This document shows, piece by piece, positions 1-8,962 of a DNA stretch of 64,000 bases. Under the pieces are notes generated by a model. That model was not told the DNA's origin and did no database searches. It saw only the letters and a list, made by a program, of their open reading frames with translations. Location of the stretch: assembly GCA_938084675.1 (NCBI GenBank), contig CALKGM010000016.1, forward strand, positions 1-64,000. The letters are read 5' to 3'. The DNA comes from Candidatus Poseidoniaceae archaeon. GTDB lineage: Archaea > Thermoplasmatota > Poseidoniia > Poseidoniales > Poseidoniaceae. The translations under genes and the position numbers were made by a program. Within the stretch, counting starts at the first letter, position 1. The number at the start of each line of letters is the position of its first letter.

Positions 1-205
1 GGGGCCACTAGTTTACCAGTTGTCTGGCAAGGCAATGCTGGGTAGCCACGCCCTGAAGGATAAGAGCTGAAAGCATCTAAGCTCGAAGCCACCCCAAAGA
101 CGAGACACCTCAGAACGCTCGTAAAAGACGAGATGATAGACTGCGGATGTAAGTACGAAGCTTCGGCGACGTATTCAGTCCAGCAGCACTAATGTTCGAG
201 CATCT
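1..205 (+). rRNA. rrl: 23S rRNA, 3' end (partial)
   Basis: The window opens inside the large-subunit rRNA. The segment 'aagagctgaaagcatctaag' near 62-81 and the stretch ending in 'cagcagcactaatg' near 180-193 are typical of the last helices of 23S rRNA. The 5' part lies outside the window. The 3' boundary is approximate: by analogy with other 23S molecules it falls about 10-25 nt after 'actaat'. The 5S gene follows about 100 nt downstream, so the two are probably co-transcribed. No tRNA lies in the spacer. Confidence 0.9.
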
Positions 206-265
206 TTTTCCGTGTACGTAACCGCACCATGAGTGCCCTTCGTCTAAAAATCATGCCAATTCATT

Positions 266-282
266 TGCGACGCTATGTCGCA
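266..282 (+). other. Hairpin in the 23S-5S spacer
   Basis: A perfect 6-bp inverted repeat (tgcgac / gtcgca) with a 5-nt loop lies in the spacer between 23S and 5S rRNA. Its position suggests a structured processing element in the pre-rRNA, but no known processing motif was recognised and the role is inference. Confidence 0.4.
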
Positions 283-306
283 CCTCAGATCCGATTCGAA
301 AAGAGA

Positions 307-430
307 TGGGTGCACGGTCACAGCGAAGGTGTTTACCTGGTCCCATTCCGAACCCAGAAGTCAAGCCCTTCTGCGTCTCTCCCATTACTGTGGTACGAGA
401 GTCCACGGGAAAGGAAGTCACTGTGCCCCT
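307..430 (+). rRNA. rrf: 5S rRNA
   Basis: The core 'cccattccgaacccagaagt' followed by 'caagccc' matches the conserved 5S rRNA loop B/C region (cccatcccgaac..gaagttaagccc). The 'ggtac' and 'cgggaa' blocks of the 3' half also appear in order. The ends pair (ggg-tgcacggt at 308-318 with actgtgccc near 420-428), which gives helix I and sets the length at about 122 nt. It follows 23S rRNA on the same strand. Boundaries are accurate to a few nucleotides. Confidence 0.92.
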
Positions 431-474
431 CTCTTTTCACCCCGGATCTATCCTCGACCCGTCAGGGCGCTTTA

Positions 475-508
475 GGCCGGTTCTCCTCCATGGAGACCGG
501 CCTTTTTT
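475..508 (+). terminator. Hairpin plus T-run after 5S rRNA
   Basis: The arms ggccggttctcc and ggagaccggcc (one bulge) close a short loop and are followed directly by six T residues at 503-508. This looks like a bacterial intrinsic terminator. Archaeal termination needs mainly the T-run, so the hairpin may instead protect or process the 3' end of the rRNA transcript. It lies about 60 nt before the aIF6 start codon. Confidence 0.65.
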
Positions 509-565
509 GCGTTCAGGCAATCATCACCACGTTTTTGAACAAACACATACACAGGAAGTTGTACC

Positions 566-1228
566 ATGCCTATCGATACCGTAGACATCTTTGGAAGCGA
601 CCAAGTTGGCATCCACTTGGCCTGTGTCGGACGTGTTGTTTTTCATCCTCCAGAAATGCCAGAACCAATCCTCGAAAAAATAGAACAAGCCCTGGAGCTT
701 GAACTGCACCCCATTTCAATAGGCGGTTCCAATTTGATTGGAGCTCTAATTTGCGGGAACCAACGTGGAATTGCTGTTGCCGATATAGCCACGGAGAGCG
801 ATATTGACCAATTGACAGCCTTTGGAGATGTCGTTGTCATGGAAGGTGGTGTCAACACTGCCGGAAACCTTCTCGTTGCAAATGAAAACGGTGCCGTAGC
901 CTCGCCTAGCATTCCACACGATGGTCTTGAAATTCTCGCCGAAGTCCTCGGTGTTGATATTGTATCCACGACCGTCGCAGGACACGATGTTGTTGGAAGC
1001 CTTGCTGTTGCTAACGACCAAGGCGTTCTCCTTCATCCTGACGTGACTCCTGATGAAGCCATGCTCATTGAGGGTATTCTTGGCGTACCTCCAATGGTCG
1101 GTACTGTTTCATTTGGTTCTCCATACGTCGGAGCAGGGGTCTGTGCATCTAATACAGGGGCTGTTTCTGGTACCAAAACCACAGGTCCTGAACTTAATCG
1201 GATCGAAGATGCGCTCGGATTTTTGTAA
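566..1228 (+). CDS. eif6: Translation initiation factor 6 (aIF6)
   Basis: At 220 residues this is a full-length aIF6. The family binds the large ribosomal subunit, blocks premature joining of the small subunit, and acts in late 50S biogenesis. The sequence shows the repeated alpha/beta 'pentein' pattern: recurring segments such as GSNLIGALICGN, VAHP-like 'VANDQGVLLHPDVTPDE' and a C-terminal GSPYVGAGVCASN. The ATG at 566 is preceded by 'aggaag'. It lies directly downstream of the 23S-5S genes, and a T7 run follows its stop codon. Placement next to rRNA fits its ribosomal job but is not proof of co-transcription, because a hairpin/T-run lies in between. Confidence 0.95.
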   Translation: MPIDTVDIFGSDQVGIHLACVGRVVFHPPEMPEPILEKIEQALELELHPISIGGSNLIGALICGNQRGIAVADIATESDIDQLTAFGDVVVMEGGVNTAGNLLVANENGAVASPSIPHDGLEILAEVLGVDIVSTTVAGHDVVGSLAVANDQGVLLHPDVTPDEAMLIEGILGVPPMVGTVSFGSPYVGAGVCASNTGAVSGTKTTGPELNRIEDALGFL

Positions 1229-1237
1229 TATCTTTCC

Positions 1238-1244
1238 TTTTTTT
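1238..1244 (+). terminator. Oligo-T tract after aIF6
   Basis: Seven consecutive T residues, preceded by further T-rich sequence, follow the aIF6 stop by 10 nt. Oligo-T on the non-template strand is the usual archaeal termination signal. The next gene (purC) starts about 40 nt later, so termination may be partial. Confidence 0.45.
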
Positions 1245-1285
1245 GCAAGTGAAAGGTTCAAAGGCCGTTTTCCCAAGCAAATTAC

Positions 1286-2191
1286 ATGGGAGAAATGCTC
1301 TACCAAGGAAAAGTGAAGCAAGTATGGTCAACCGATGATCCAAGCATGTTGGAATTTCGATTCACAAATCAAATCTCAGTCTTTGATCAAATCATTCCTT
1401 CTCTCATTCCTCGAAAAGGCGAATCCTTGAACCGAACCACTGCCCACTGGTTTAATCTTGTAGAGGCCGCTGGTATCTGTAAAACTCATCTCATTGAAGT
1501 CAATGCCGCAGACCGATGCCTCGTACGTAAAGTGGAAGTTATCAAAGAACCAGGAGCCATTCCTCGTGACATGGAGTGGGTATTCGTACCCCTCGAAGTT
1601 ATTGTTCGTCATTACCTCTCAGGTTCAGCTTGGAGGAGATTTGAACGAGGCGAGTTAACCGCTGAGCAGCTCGGTGTTTCACCCGATTGCGAATATGGTG
1701 TCAAGTTGAGCGAGCCCTTTGTTGAAGTTACAACCAAATTCGAAAAGTTTGACCGTAATATCGGACGTGATGAAGCGCTGCAAATTTCAAACATCACAGA
1801 AGAAGAATATGAGGCAATTGTCAAAGCAGCACTCGAGGTTGATGTGATTATTGAGCAAGAGGCAGCAAAGAACGGACTCATTCACGTTGATGGCAAGAAA
1901 GAATTTGCATTGGGTGACAACCGTGAAGTTGTTCTTGTCGACACATTTGGTACACTCGATGAGGATCGCTGGTGGGACGCTGAAGCATATGCTAATGGAG
2001 AATGTATTGAACTCTCCAAAGAATTTGTTCGTTCGCATTACATCGGTACAGGACACCAAACTGAACTCAAAATTGCTCGTGACCAAGGTGGGGAAGAGCC
2101 ACCGATTCCTGCACTTCCTCAATCCGTGATTGACGAAACTGCTGCCCTTTACGCATCAATGTATGAGCGCCTAACTTCGCAATCGTTCTGA
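1286..2191 (+). CDS. purC: SAICAR synthetase (PurC)
   Basis: Phosphoribosylaminoimidazole-succinocarboxamide synthase catalyses the ATP-dependent joining of CAIR and aspartate in purine biosynthesis (cytoplasm). The N-terminus reads YQGKVKQVW, the family's glycine-loop region, followed by the block ISVFDQIIPSLIPRKGESLN. The segment ELVVR-like 'VIVRHYLSGSAWRRFERGEL' and the later VDTFGTLDEDRWW are the substrate-binding signature regions. At 301 residues it is of the longer (yeast/archaeal-like) PurC type rather than the ~240-residue bacterial type. The ATG at 1286 has a weak upstream G-rich stretch. No other purine gene is adjacent, so it is probably expressed alone or with aIF6. Confidence 0.93.
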   Translation: MGEMLYQGKVKQVWSTDDPSMLEFRFTNQISVFDQIIPSLIPRKGESLNRTTAHWFNLVEAAGICKTHLIEVNAADRCLVRKVEVIKEPGAIPRDMEWVFVPLEVIVRHYLSGSAWRRFERGELTAEQLGVSPDCEYGVKLSEPFVEVTTKFEKFDRNIGRDEALQISNITEEEYEAIVKAALEVDVIIEQEAAKNGLIHVDGKKEFALGDNREVVLVDTFGTLDEDRWWDAEAYANGECIELSKEFVRSHYIGTGHQTELKIARDQGGEEPPIPALPQSVIDETAALYASMYERLTSQSF

Positions 2192-2193
2192 GT

Positions 2194-2880
2194 TCATGCA
2201 TGCGTGCGGAACATCACGCCTACGTCTCTTCGCTCTGCTGATTTGAGCAATGTCATGAAATGCTTAGCAGCGTCTGCAACTCCCCCATCTAGGGGTTCAT
2301 CGTATGATGCAGTCCATGTTCGACTGGATAAGTTTCTTCGTAGGAGTTTTACTTCTTCGGATGTGATGAATCCTTTGATATTCATTCCGCCAAAACCATC
2401 TTCATAATTTCGATGCCCACGGTGTTGTTCTGTACAATACGATGTCAGTTTAGTCAACAAGGATACAATTGTATCATAGATGTCTTGCCCATCATTATCC
2501 GTTATGGCACGATTTGGCCGAATGTACGTAAGGAAATATCCGAGTAGAGAACCATCTTCCCAAGGAAATCTACCAAAACGTTCCCGAGTCAATATTTCAC
2601 CGAGAGGAACAGGCCTTCCATCTTTTGAAAGTTCAATTGTTGTTGTAAACAATAGTGTTGCATGGTCCCATTTGATAGAAGAAAGATCGTGCTGCGAGGA
2701 AATTCCTTGAGAATTCAGGCGTTCAAGAAGCCCTTCTTCCTGACTGACGAGGCTTTTCCAGGCCTCTCCTGAATCATCTCCGGACATCTCAATGGCAGTG
2801 ATAATTTTCTCAGCCAGCAGACCATTACATGCATCAAGCGTGTAGAACGGGGAAGTAGAGGCGAGTGGAAGTTCTTCCAT
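2194..2880 (-). CDS. Conserved-looking hypothetical protein
   Basis: I do not recognise this ~228-residue soluble protein. An in-frame start nine codons upstream (2907) exists, but the ATG at 2880 is preceded by a strong GGGGGAG Shine-Dalgarno at the right distance, so 2880 is preferred. The sequence has no signal peptide or membrane segment. It is mixed alpha-helical, with a segment FGRFPWEDGSLLGYFLTY and a C-terminal helix rich in Lys/Arg. It lies directly downstream of the giant surface-protein gene on the same strand (49-nt gap) and converges on purC (2-nt gap). It could be co-transcribed with the surface protein, but no functional link can be claimed from sequence. Confidence 0.75.
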   Translation of the reverse strand: MEELPLASTSPFYTLDACNGLLAEKIITAIEMSGDDSGEAWKSLVSQEEGLLERLNSQGISSQHDLSSIKWDHATLLFTTTIELSKDGRPVPLGEILTRERFGRFPWEDGSLLGYFLTYIRPNRAITDNDGQDIYDTIVSLLTKLTSYCTEQHRGHRNYEDGFGGMNIKGFITSEEVKLLRRNLSSRTWTASYDEPLDGGVADAAKHFMTLLKSAERRDVGVMFRTHA

Positions 2881-2928
2881 GTTTTCTCCCCCCTGCCGAA
2901 CCGTCATAAGGGCTTGGTTCAGGTATCT

Positions 2929-5900
2929 TCACTTCCCAAAGAAACGATTCATTCTGTCTTCGAGGGGTTCACTTGGTTCAACGGCGTCCCCTTCATCAAG
3001 TTCGGAACGTAAGGATGCAAGACGACCACTCGGAGATTCATCAACCGATTCTGGTTCATCAAACACTTCAATGGTACTCGGCAGTACCTCATCTACCTCA
3101 TCTATCTCAGCGACCTCAACAACAGCAGGCTCATTCATTTCGAAACTCAAGCCATCATCCTCTTCAACGACTTGAATTTCATCGTTTGAGGGGGTGGTGG
3201 TGGTAGTGCGTCCTTGTGTAGGTTGTGGTGTAGATGCGGTTGGAAGTTCATCATTTTGTTCCTTAGGACGTATCAGTCCACCAAACCAAGCCAAGGCTAG
3301 AACTACAGCAGCGATTCCTGCAATCCATCCAACATCACTTGATGAGACGGTAAGTATGTTTTCGGGTTGATAATAAATCGATTTTGAATCGTCGTCAGGG
3401 TTGTCATCACTATCATACGGTGTGCTGCAACCAATGGTAGCCGTCAGTTTGTCATCCTTGCTCAAAACACCAGGGTCTTCAATGATAAAGATCGGTGCGA
3501 AGTCCGAATTTGCGACATCAACAATGTATTCAATTTTCCACCCGCTTTCCGCTTCTACTGTTAGCCGGCAGAGTGATGTGTCCAGTAGTTCGTATCCAAC
3601 ACGGCTGATACCGACTGTGATGGCACCCTCGCTACTGAATGAACTAATTCCGACGTTCCAACCGCTTTCCCGAGCCGTGACCTCATGTTCATTTTGGGAT
3701 AATATTCTTCCGTACTGATCAAGTATAGCAAACGAAATCACAAATTCGCCAGGTGCTGGGTCCCAATTCTTCAGAGTTATGTCGATACTCCGGTTACCAC
3801 CAGCCGAGACAACCCATGCGTTTTCATCTAGAGGCAAGACATCTCCATTCGAGGTTATTGCAGTTAATACTGCCCGTAAGTCTTCATCATCTCCGGCGAT
3901 GAGTTCACAGGTTCCTATTCCTCCATCCAAAGCCTCAATGCCGAGGTTCATCATGGATTGAACATCCACTACACAGCTTGCAGATGCGTCTGGATATGTT
4001 CGGGCAACGATGTAAAGCGAAAGAGTTCCTTCTATACTGCTGTTGGAGTATTCAACATTAATTTCTCCAGATATTGCAGGTTGAATGAACGAGAGAATGC
4101 CTTGTGTTTCCTGGATGTCTAAACTTGAAGTATAGTCCCAGTCACTAGCATCGTGTCCATAAAGGGACACAGAGCGTTCAACACCGATGTACGCATCAAT
4201 CACAGGGGATTGCGAGAACGAAACATTTGCTCGTTCAATTTCTATGTCGTGTGTTGTTGTACCAAGTAGAGGGTGGTCTACGAGAAGTGCAACCAAAAAG
4301 CGCTGGCCATTCCATTCAGAGTCCGGTATGAGGTTGAGAGGGACTCCTTTGATCTCGTTTGGTGCAAGTACAAGTTGTTGGCCCTGTTGCGTAGTCCACC
4401 CCTCCGGAAGGCCACTTACGCTAAACGAGAGTAAGGCAATATCGTTTCCATTATTTTCTACCCAGGCTGTTGGGAATCCTCCTTCATCGGAAACCATCCA
4501 TGAACTTCTGTGATCAACGGTCATGTTTGGTGCGGCCCCAATGCGAACGGGTACTTCCTCAATGACGAGACCTGCTAAATCATCGTCTGATATCCTGATT
4601 GATATCATGCCCACTTCACCCGCTACGGCGTCTGATGGAGGTTGGACGAAGACAACCAACGTGTCAGTGGCATACGGAGATACAACGGAGTGGTTGTCGG
4701 GAAGAGTGATGTTCCAACCTGCGGTAGCTTTACTGAAGTATGGGACTTCAAATCCATTGCCCAAATGTTCTAATTTCAACGTCATGTTTTGGCCAGCAGG
4801 GTCAATTTCAAGTTGAGCATCTGTTAGATTGAGTTTCCAACCTGATGTTTGTTGAACCGTTAGCGTGACATTGGTATGTCCAAGACTATAGCCGTTGGAG
4901 ATGTGCGAAATCATGACCGTTGTTTCGGTTCCCTGCCATGCCTCATCAGGGACATGAACAGTAACGCTTCCATTTGTAGACTGGTTGATTTCTACAATCG
5001 GACTCGTCGATGGATATGCAGACCATACCGTATTGTCTGAGTCCATATGCTGGACAAACAAGAGGGGTTCAAGTGTGAGGGCGTCGGGGGCATTCCCAAG
5101 ATTAACTCCGCTCAAATTGATGACAATCTCATCTCCAGGGGACACGCTAAGGTTTTCTGAACCACTGTTGGTGACCCTCCATTCTCGGCTTGGGGCTGCT
5201 TGTATCAGAACTGAGGTAGAGTGAACGACTTCCTCTCCTCCAAGAGAGGTCCAAGAAAACTCCAATACAAATGGTACCTGTGCTGGTATTTCTTGCGATA
5301 AGGACACATCAACTCTACCAATGCCAGTTGACCTTGCCCCTAGCGTTGATTCGTAGTGATTGTCATCATCGCCGAAATAGGTGAAATTGACTTCAGGTGT
5401 GAGGGGTTCCTGATGGATTTTGGCCTCGGCAGTAAGACGGAATGTATCTTGACCGTTTCCTGGATTTTCGAGATAAAGAAGGAACATATGTTCTTCAGTC
5501 ACGTTAAGCGAGAGGACCTCTCCTTCCTCGGCGGGTAGGGGCTCAAGGATTGAAACGTTCGACCGGAATACCTGGAGTACCTGTAATGTAATATTCATTT
5601 CAAGAAGGTTGTCATCATCATCAGATTCGATGAATGAATGACGTTGTGGTTCAGCATTTGGTGGAAGGTACAGGGTAAGGAGGCCACCTATTGCATCTCC
5701 ACTGGTCCCGGTGGCTTCTAGGAAGGTTCCGTTGATGCTCCAGTCGCCATTGGCGGACCATTGCCATTCGGATTGCAGCATCTGGGCTTGAGCCATATTC
5801 CATTGAATTATTCCTGAATCAGGAACATTACCTTCAAGTTGCCACGATAATGTAGCATCTGGGAGGGATCGATGGTGAGACGGGTTTGCAGAGATCTTCA

Positions 5901-8694
5901 CAGCAGTAAAACCGACTTCAAGGGATTCACAAAGTGAATCTTCTCCGCTGCCTAGACAGAGCGTGAGAGTCGTTTGTGTTTGGGAACCCCATGTTGCACT
6001 CGGTGGCGTGTTTAAGTGAGCAAACAACTCTAGCGATTCCCCAGGTTGAAGTGTAATGGAAAACAACTCGTTTCCATTTGCATCATGAAGTGATGGTGAA
6101 CCTCCCCATGATGGAGCCGTCCATTGAACCGAAGTGGTTGTTTCCGGAGCATTCCCTAAATTCTCTACCATGAACCAAGCCTTTGCTACAGTGTTTGGTC
6201 TTCCTTGACCCATTGTCTCATTCACTCCGGACGGTCCGGCCAAATCCAAACCTCGCGTTCGGAACACTTCGACCGGAAGCCGGTAAGTGGAATTGATTGT
6301 TGAATCACTGTCAAGCAGGAGGGTTAGGTCAACGTACCCAGACTCGTCACCTAGTGCGGTTGAAGGTAGCACAGCCGTAAAAGAAACGGTATACGGCTGG
6401 TCAGGAATAAGTTCAGGATTCAGGTTCTGACCGTTCGTAGGGGAAAATGACCAACCGTTCGGAAGCGAACTTGTGTCGTAGTCGAGTGTCCATGATGCGG
6501 TTTGCGACCCGATTGACGTCAATTCTATCTCTATGGTTTGTGATGCGCCTGGATTAATTCGGGGCGTAGTCAGGGGGCCGTCAATCCGAGCAACATAGGG
6601 TTCTACAACCGTGTAGGTCATGGTTTCTATGTTGTTATCTTCCCTGTGCTCGCTGATGTTTCCATTGATGTCAAGGACGAGCATAAATTCGTGAACTCCT
6701 AATTCTGCTATGAATTGAGCAGTAAATGTAAGAGGGCCACCTTCCCCGGAAGGTGACACTGGTTCACTGTTTGTGAATCGAACCCTTTCCAATTCTACTC
6801 CGTTTTGATAGAGGGCGGCGTCGAGGTCGTCTTCTGCCTCACCGGTTCCAATGTTTGAGAACTGGCCGGTTACAGTGACGGTATCGCCAGGGTCTGCTTG
6901 CGCAGGAGTGAAGGAGATTCCCCGGTTATCTGCTGACGGGGCAAAGTCTGGGGCACGCTGCGATACCAAGGTATCTCCGTAAAGAAGGTCGATGTGGCCG
7001 TCTCCATCAACATCTGCAGCGGCAGGCGCAGCCCACGTTCGGTGAGGCATAGTGAGTGAAGTTGACCACGCTTCATTGATGTCTGCTGAGGCGCCTGTAT
7101 CTCCATCAAAGGCCCATAGTCTGCGGCCAAAGGCAACAACAATCTCATCCATTCCTTCGTCATCTATGTTCATGCTAATCGGGGGTGATACTCCGATTTC
7201 GTCATTATCATTTCCACTACCTCGTTGGAGGTCCCTGGTCCACTCAAGGACAGGATTTTCATCACTGATATCGGTGCATCCAGCCATACCCTTGCGGTTG
7301 AAACTAATCGTTGATTCTGAATACCATGTGACCCAACATAATCGGTCAGCTACATCGTCTTCATCTGTGTCGAGTGCAAGTGGTTGGGCGTCTGCGTAAC
7401 CGTTTTGTGCACGGAAGTTGAACAACTCTTCAGTTGAAGTGATTTCCATTCCGATAAAACGAGCTCCACTTCCTGAAGTTCTACCGTTAGCATCGGTCGG
7501 TACGGTGAGGATCATCTCGGGAGCATCATCCGTATCCAATTGGGTGATAACTGGACCTGGGAGGCGCAATCGTGGAGCATCTGAATCGGAATCTGTTCCT
7601 TGAACAGCAACACGTTCCCAATCAAGAGAGCCTGTTTCTCCGTCAATCTGCCATATCCACATATTGCCGGACGTATCGTCAATCGTTGTCAGCAGCACGG
7701 AGGTTGTGGAATCATCCAGTTGAGCCCATACCGGGTCCGAGGGATGAGTTCCTCTGTCCAGGGTAACGCTCCAAACGGCTTCAGATGGTTGGGAGGCTGT
7801 CAGTGTGTATGCCTGTACTTTGACGACCGGATTGTTTTCTGGGTCATCAACAACTGCAAGAATTAATTCCGGTGTGCCGTCGAGTTGTAAATCGGCGAGG
7901 AGCGGTTGTGTGACCGCTTTGTGGTCACTATTTGATGTCGCAAAGTGAGGTGAGGGGGAACCAATTCGGACATCAGAATCGCTGTAAGACCACAAAAGTT
8001 CGTTTGAGTGCCCTGAAGTCTGCCAGTTTGACTCTGTACATGTTAAGCGAGGTGACCATACATCAATGCTCAGAGCCCCGCTGGTGTCGTAGACGACAAT
8101 GATTTCTTGGAAACCATCACCGTCAATGTCATTGATAATCGGAGTTGAGCGGATGGCTTCAGTAGTTCCTAGGCTTGTTTTCCAAGCTATTTTCGCATCG
8201 TTTCCACTTATGATGTTTAGGAAACTCTCTCGAACCCCTCCGCTTAAGGTGCTGGAAACAATGACTGGAGATAGCGTTCCGACACCACATCGCTCTTGGG
8301 CAGCATCGGTTGCAGTGATGCTCTGTGAAAAGTCGCCGAGGACAGAACCATAGGCGTCACTACCGTCTTCCTCTCCAGAATATACCTGCCAGTTTACCAC
8401 GGGGTCAACAAGGCTAGCGAGTTCAGTGACATCAGACACATTCCCTTCTCCGGGGCCACCGTCAGGGCTGTGGGTTGGCATGGAGAAGTTGTGCGTTGGA
8501 GTGTGGCCGTATTGGCTCCATGGCTGCTCGTATGGGTCCCATGGGTCGCCAGTTGAGGTTGGTAATACTTCGTGTGATTCCTGAAGTGAATGATGGTTCA
8601 AGGCCGGTGAAATGACAACCGTTAGCATCAACAATGCCATGAGCAAACTTGCCCTTGCTGGGGCGTTCGCCGGACCTTGGCTCGCTGACATCAT
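2929..8694 (-). CDS. Giant secreted surface protein (FG-GAP, CARDB-like, C-terminal anchor)
   Basis: A 1921-residue protein with an N-terminal hydrophobic signal segment (about residues 15-32) and one C-terminal membrane helix at about 1785-1806, followed by a ~115-residue acidic tail. It should therefore sit on the cell surface with the tail inside. Residues ~150-590 form a beta-propeller-like region with FG-GAP/VCBS calcium loops, e.g. NDIDGDGFQEI (~188) and ADVDGDGHIDL (~563). Next comes a CARDB-like domain (~600-700, ending near 'EHREDNNI'), then many repeated beta-sandwich units of NEW3/CARDB style with phrases such as 'GNAP'. It has many Asn-X-Ser/Thr sites. Likely role: adhesion or substrate binding outside the cell; no enzyme motif was seen. 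Start is ATG 8694, or ATG 8691 one codon later. Confidence 0.85.
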   Translation of the reverse strand: MMSASQGPANAPARASLLMALLMLTVVISPALNHHSLQESHEVLPTSTGDPWDPYEQPWSQYGHTPTHNFSMPTHSPDGGPGEGNVSDVTELASLVDPVVNWQVYSGEEDGSDAYGSVLGDFSQSITATDAAQERCGVGTLSPVIVSSTLSGGVRESFLNIISGNDAKIAWKTSLGTTEAIRSTPIINDIDGDGFQEIIVVYDTSGALSIDVWSPRLTCTESNWQTSGHSNELLWSYSDSDVRIGSPSPHFATSNSDHKAVTQPLLADLQLDGTPELILAVVDDPENNPVVKVQAYTLTASQPSEAVWSVTLDRGTHPSDPVWAQLDDSTTSVLLTTIDDTSGNMWIWQIDGETGSLDWERVAVQGTDSDSDAPRLRLPGPVITQLDTDDAPEMILTVPTDANGRTSGSGARFIGMEITSTEELFNFRAQNGYADAQPLALDTDEDDVADRLCWVTWYSESTISFNRKGMAGCTDISDENPVLEWTRDLQRGSGNDNDEIGVSPPISMNIDDEGMDEIVVAFGRRLWAFDGDTGASADINEAWSTSLTMPHRTWAAPAAADVDGDGHIDLLYGDTLVSQRAPDFAPSADNRGISFTPAQADPGDTVTVTGQFSNIGTGEAEDDLDAALYQNGVELERVRFTNSEPVSPSGEGGPLTFTAQFIAELGVHEFMLVLDINGNISEHREDNNIETMTYTVVEPYVARIDGPLTTPRINPGASQTIEIELTSIGSQTASWTLDYDTSSLPNGWSFSPTNGQNLNPELIPDQPYTVSFTAVLPSTALGDESGYVDLTLLLDSDSTINSTYRLPVEVFRTRGLDLAGPSGVNETMGQGRPNTVAKAWFMVENLGNAPETTTSVQWTAPSWGGSPSLHDANGNELFSITLQPGESLELFAHLNTPPSATWGSQTQTTLTLCLGSGEDSLCESLEVGFTAVKISANPSHHRSLPDATLSWQLEGNVPDSGIIQWNMAQAQMLQSEWQWSANGDWSINGTFLEATGTSGDAIGGLLTLYLPPNAEPQRHSFIESDDDDNLLEMNITLQVLQVFRSNVSILEPLPAEEGEVLSLNVTEEHMFLLYLENPGNGQDTFRLTAEAKIHQEPLTPEVNFTYFGDDDNHYESTLGARSTGIGRVDVSLSQEIPAQVPFVLEFSWTSLGGEEVVHSTSVLIQAAPSREWRVTNSGSENLSVSPGDEIVINLSGVNLGNAPDALTLEPLLFVQHMDSDNTVWSAYPSTSPIVEINQSTNGSVTVHVPDEAWQGTETTVMISHISNGYSLGHTNVTLTVQQTSGWKLNLTDAQLEIDPAGQNMTLKLEHLGNGFEVPYFSKATAGWNITLPDNHSVVSPYATDTLVVFVQPPSDAVAGEVGMISIRISDDDLAGLVIEEVPVRIGAAPNMTVDHRSSWMVSDEGGFPTAWVENNGNDIALLSFSVSGLPEGWTTQQGQQLVLAPNEIKGVPLNLIPDSEWNGQRFLVALLVDHPLLGTTTHDIEIERANVSFSQSPVIDAYIGVERSVSLYGHDASDWDYTSSLDIQETQGILSFIQPAISGEINVEYSNSSIEGTLSLYIVARTYPDASASCVVDVQSMMNLGIEALDGGIGTCELIAGDDEDLRAVLTAITSNGDVLPLDENAWVVSAGGNRSIDITLKNWDPAPGEFVISFAILDQYGRILSQNEHEVTARESGWNVGISSFSSEGAITVGISRVGYELLDTSLCRLTVEAESGWKIEYIVDVANSDFAPIFIIEDPGVLSKDDKLTATIGCSTPYDSDDNPDDDSKSIYYQPENILTVSSSDVGWIAGIAAVVLALAWFGGLIRPKEQNDELPTASTPQPTQGRTTTTTPSNDEIQVVEEDDGLSFEMNEPAVVEVAEIDEVDEVLPSTIEVFDEPESVDESPSGRLASLRSELDEGDAVEPSEPLEDRMNRFFGK

Positions 8695-8827
8695 ATATGA
8701 CCGCCTTCGGGGGGTTGTTATGGGTTATGGCTCTTTGAACTGCTAAAACCCCTTTTACTCAATGTTTCAAGGATGCCATTAGGGATTGCATTGATTCATC
8801 TGTGCGACGAAGTTCCTGCCGCTTCAA

Positions 8828-8835
8828 TTAAATAG
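8828..8835 (+). promoter_or_regulatory. TATA-like box for the rpo7 operon
   Basis: The sequence ttaaatag in the 268-nt divergent region before rpo7 resembles an archaeal TATA box. Initiation would be expected about 25 nt downstream near 8858, giving a leader of roughly 105 nt. Assigned by eye; no BRE was scored. Apart from this box and the small leader ORF below, nothing else was recognised in the 8695-8962 intergenic region. Confidence 0.4.
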
Positions 8836-8910
8836 GGGTCGTCGGTGGACAGAATGACTTCGGTCGCTTTCTCTCCTGAGGTAACACCGGTGAAGGACGG
8901 ATTAGTCGTT

Positions 8911-8958
8911 ATGGCTTCCGTCTTTTTCTGTATCTCAGTGGAGTTCCACAAGAGGTGA
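8911..8958 (+). other. Short leader ORF (15 codons) ending in the rpo7 SD
   Basis: An ATG at 8911 opens a 15-residue reading frame whose TGA stop (8956-8958) is the end of the 'agaggtga' Shine-Dalgarno of rpo7. Translation of the leader would bring a ribosome exactly onto the rpo7 ribosome-binding site. No SD was seen for the leader ORF itself, so it may be chance. Confidence 0.3.
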
Positions 8959-8962
8959 AAAA

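Noticed and set aside
229-702. 157-residue plus-strand reading frame
   Set aside because: It runs through the 5S rRNA and the terminator hairpin and into aIF6 in another frame; composition is not protein-like.
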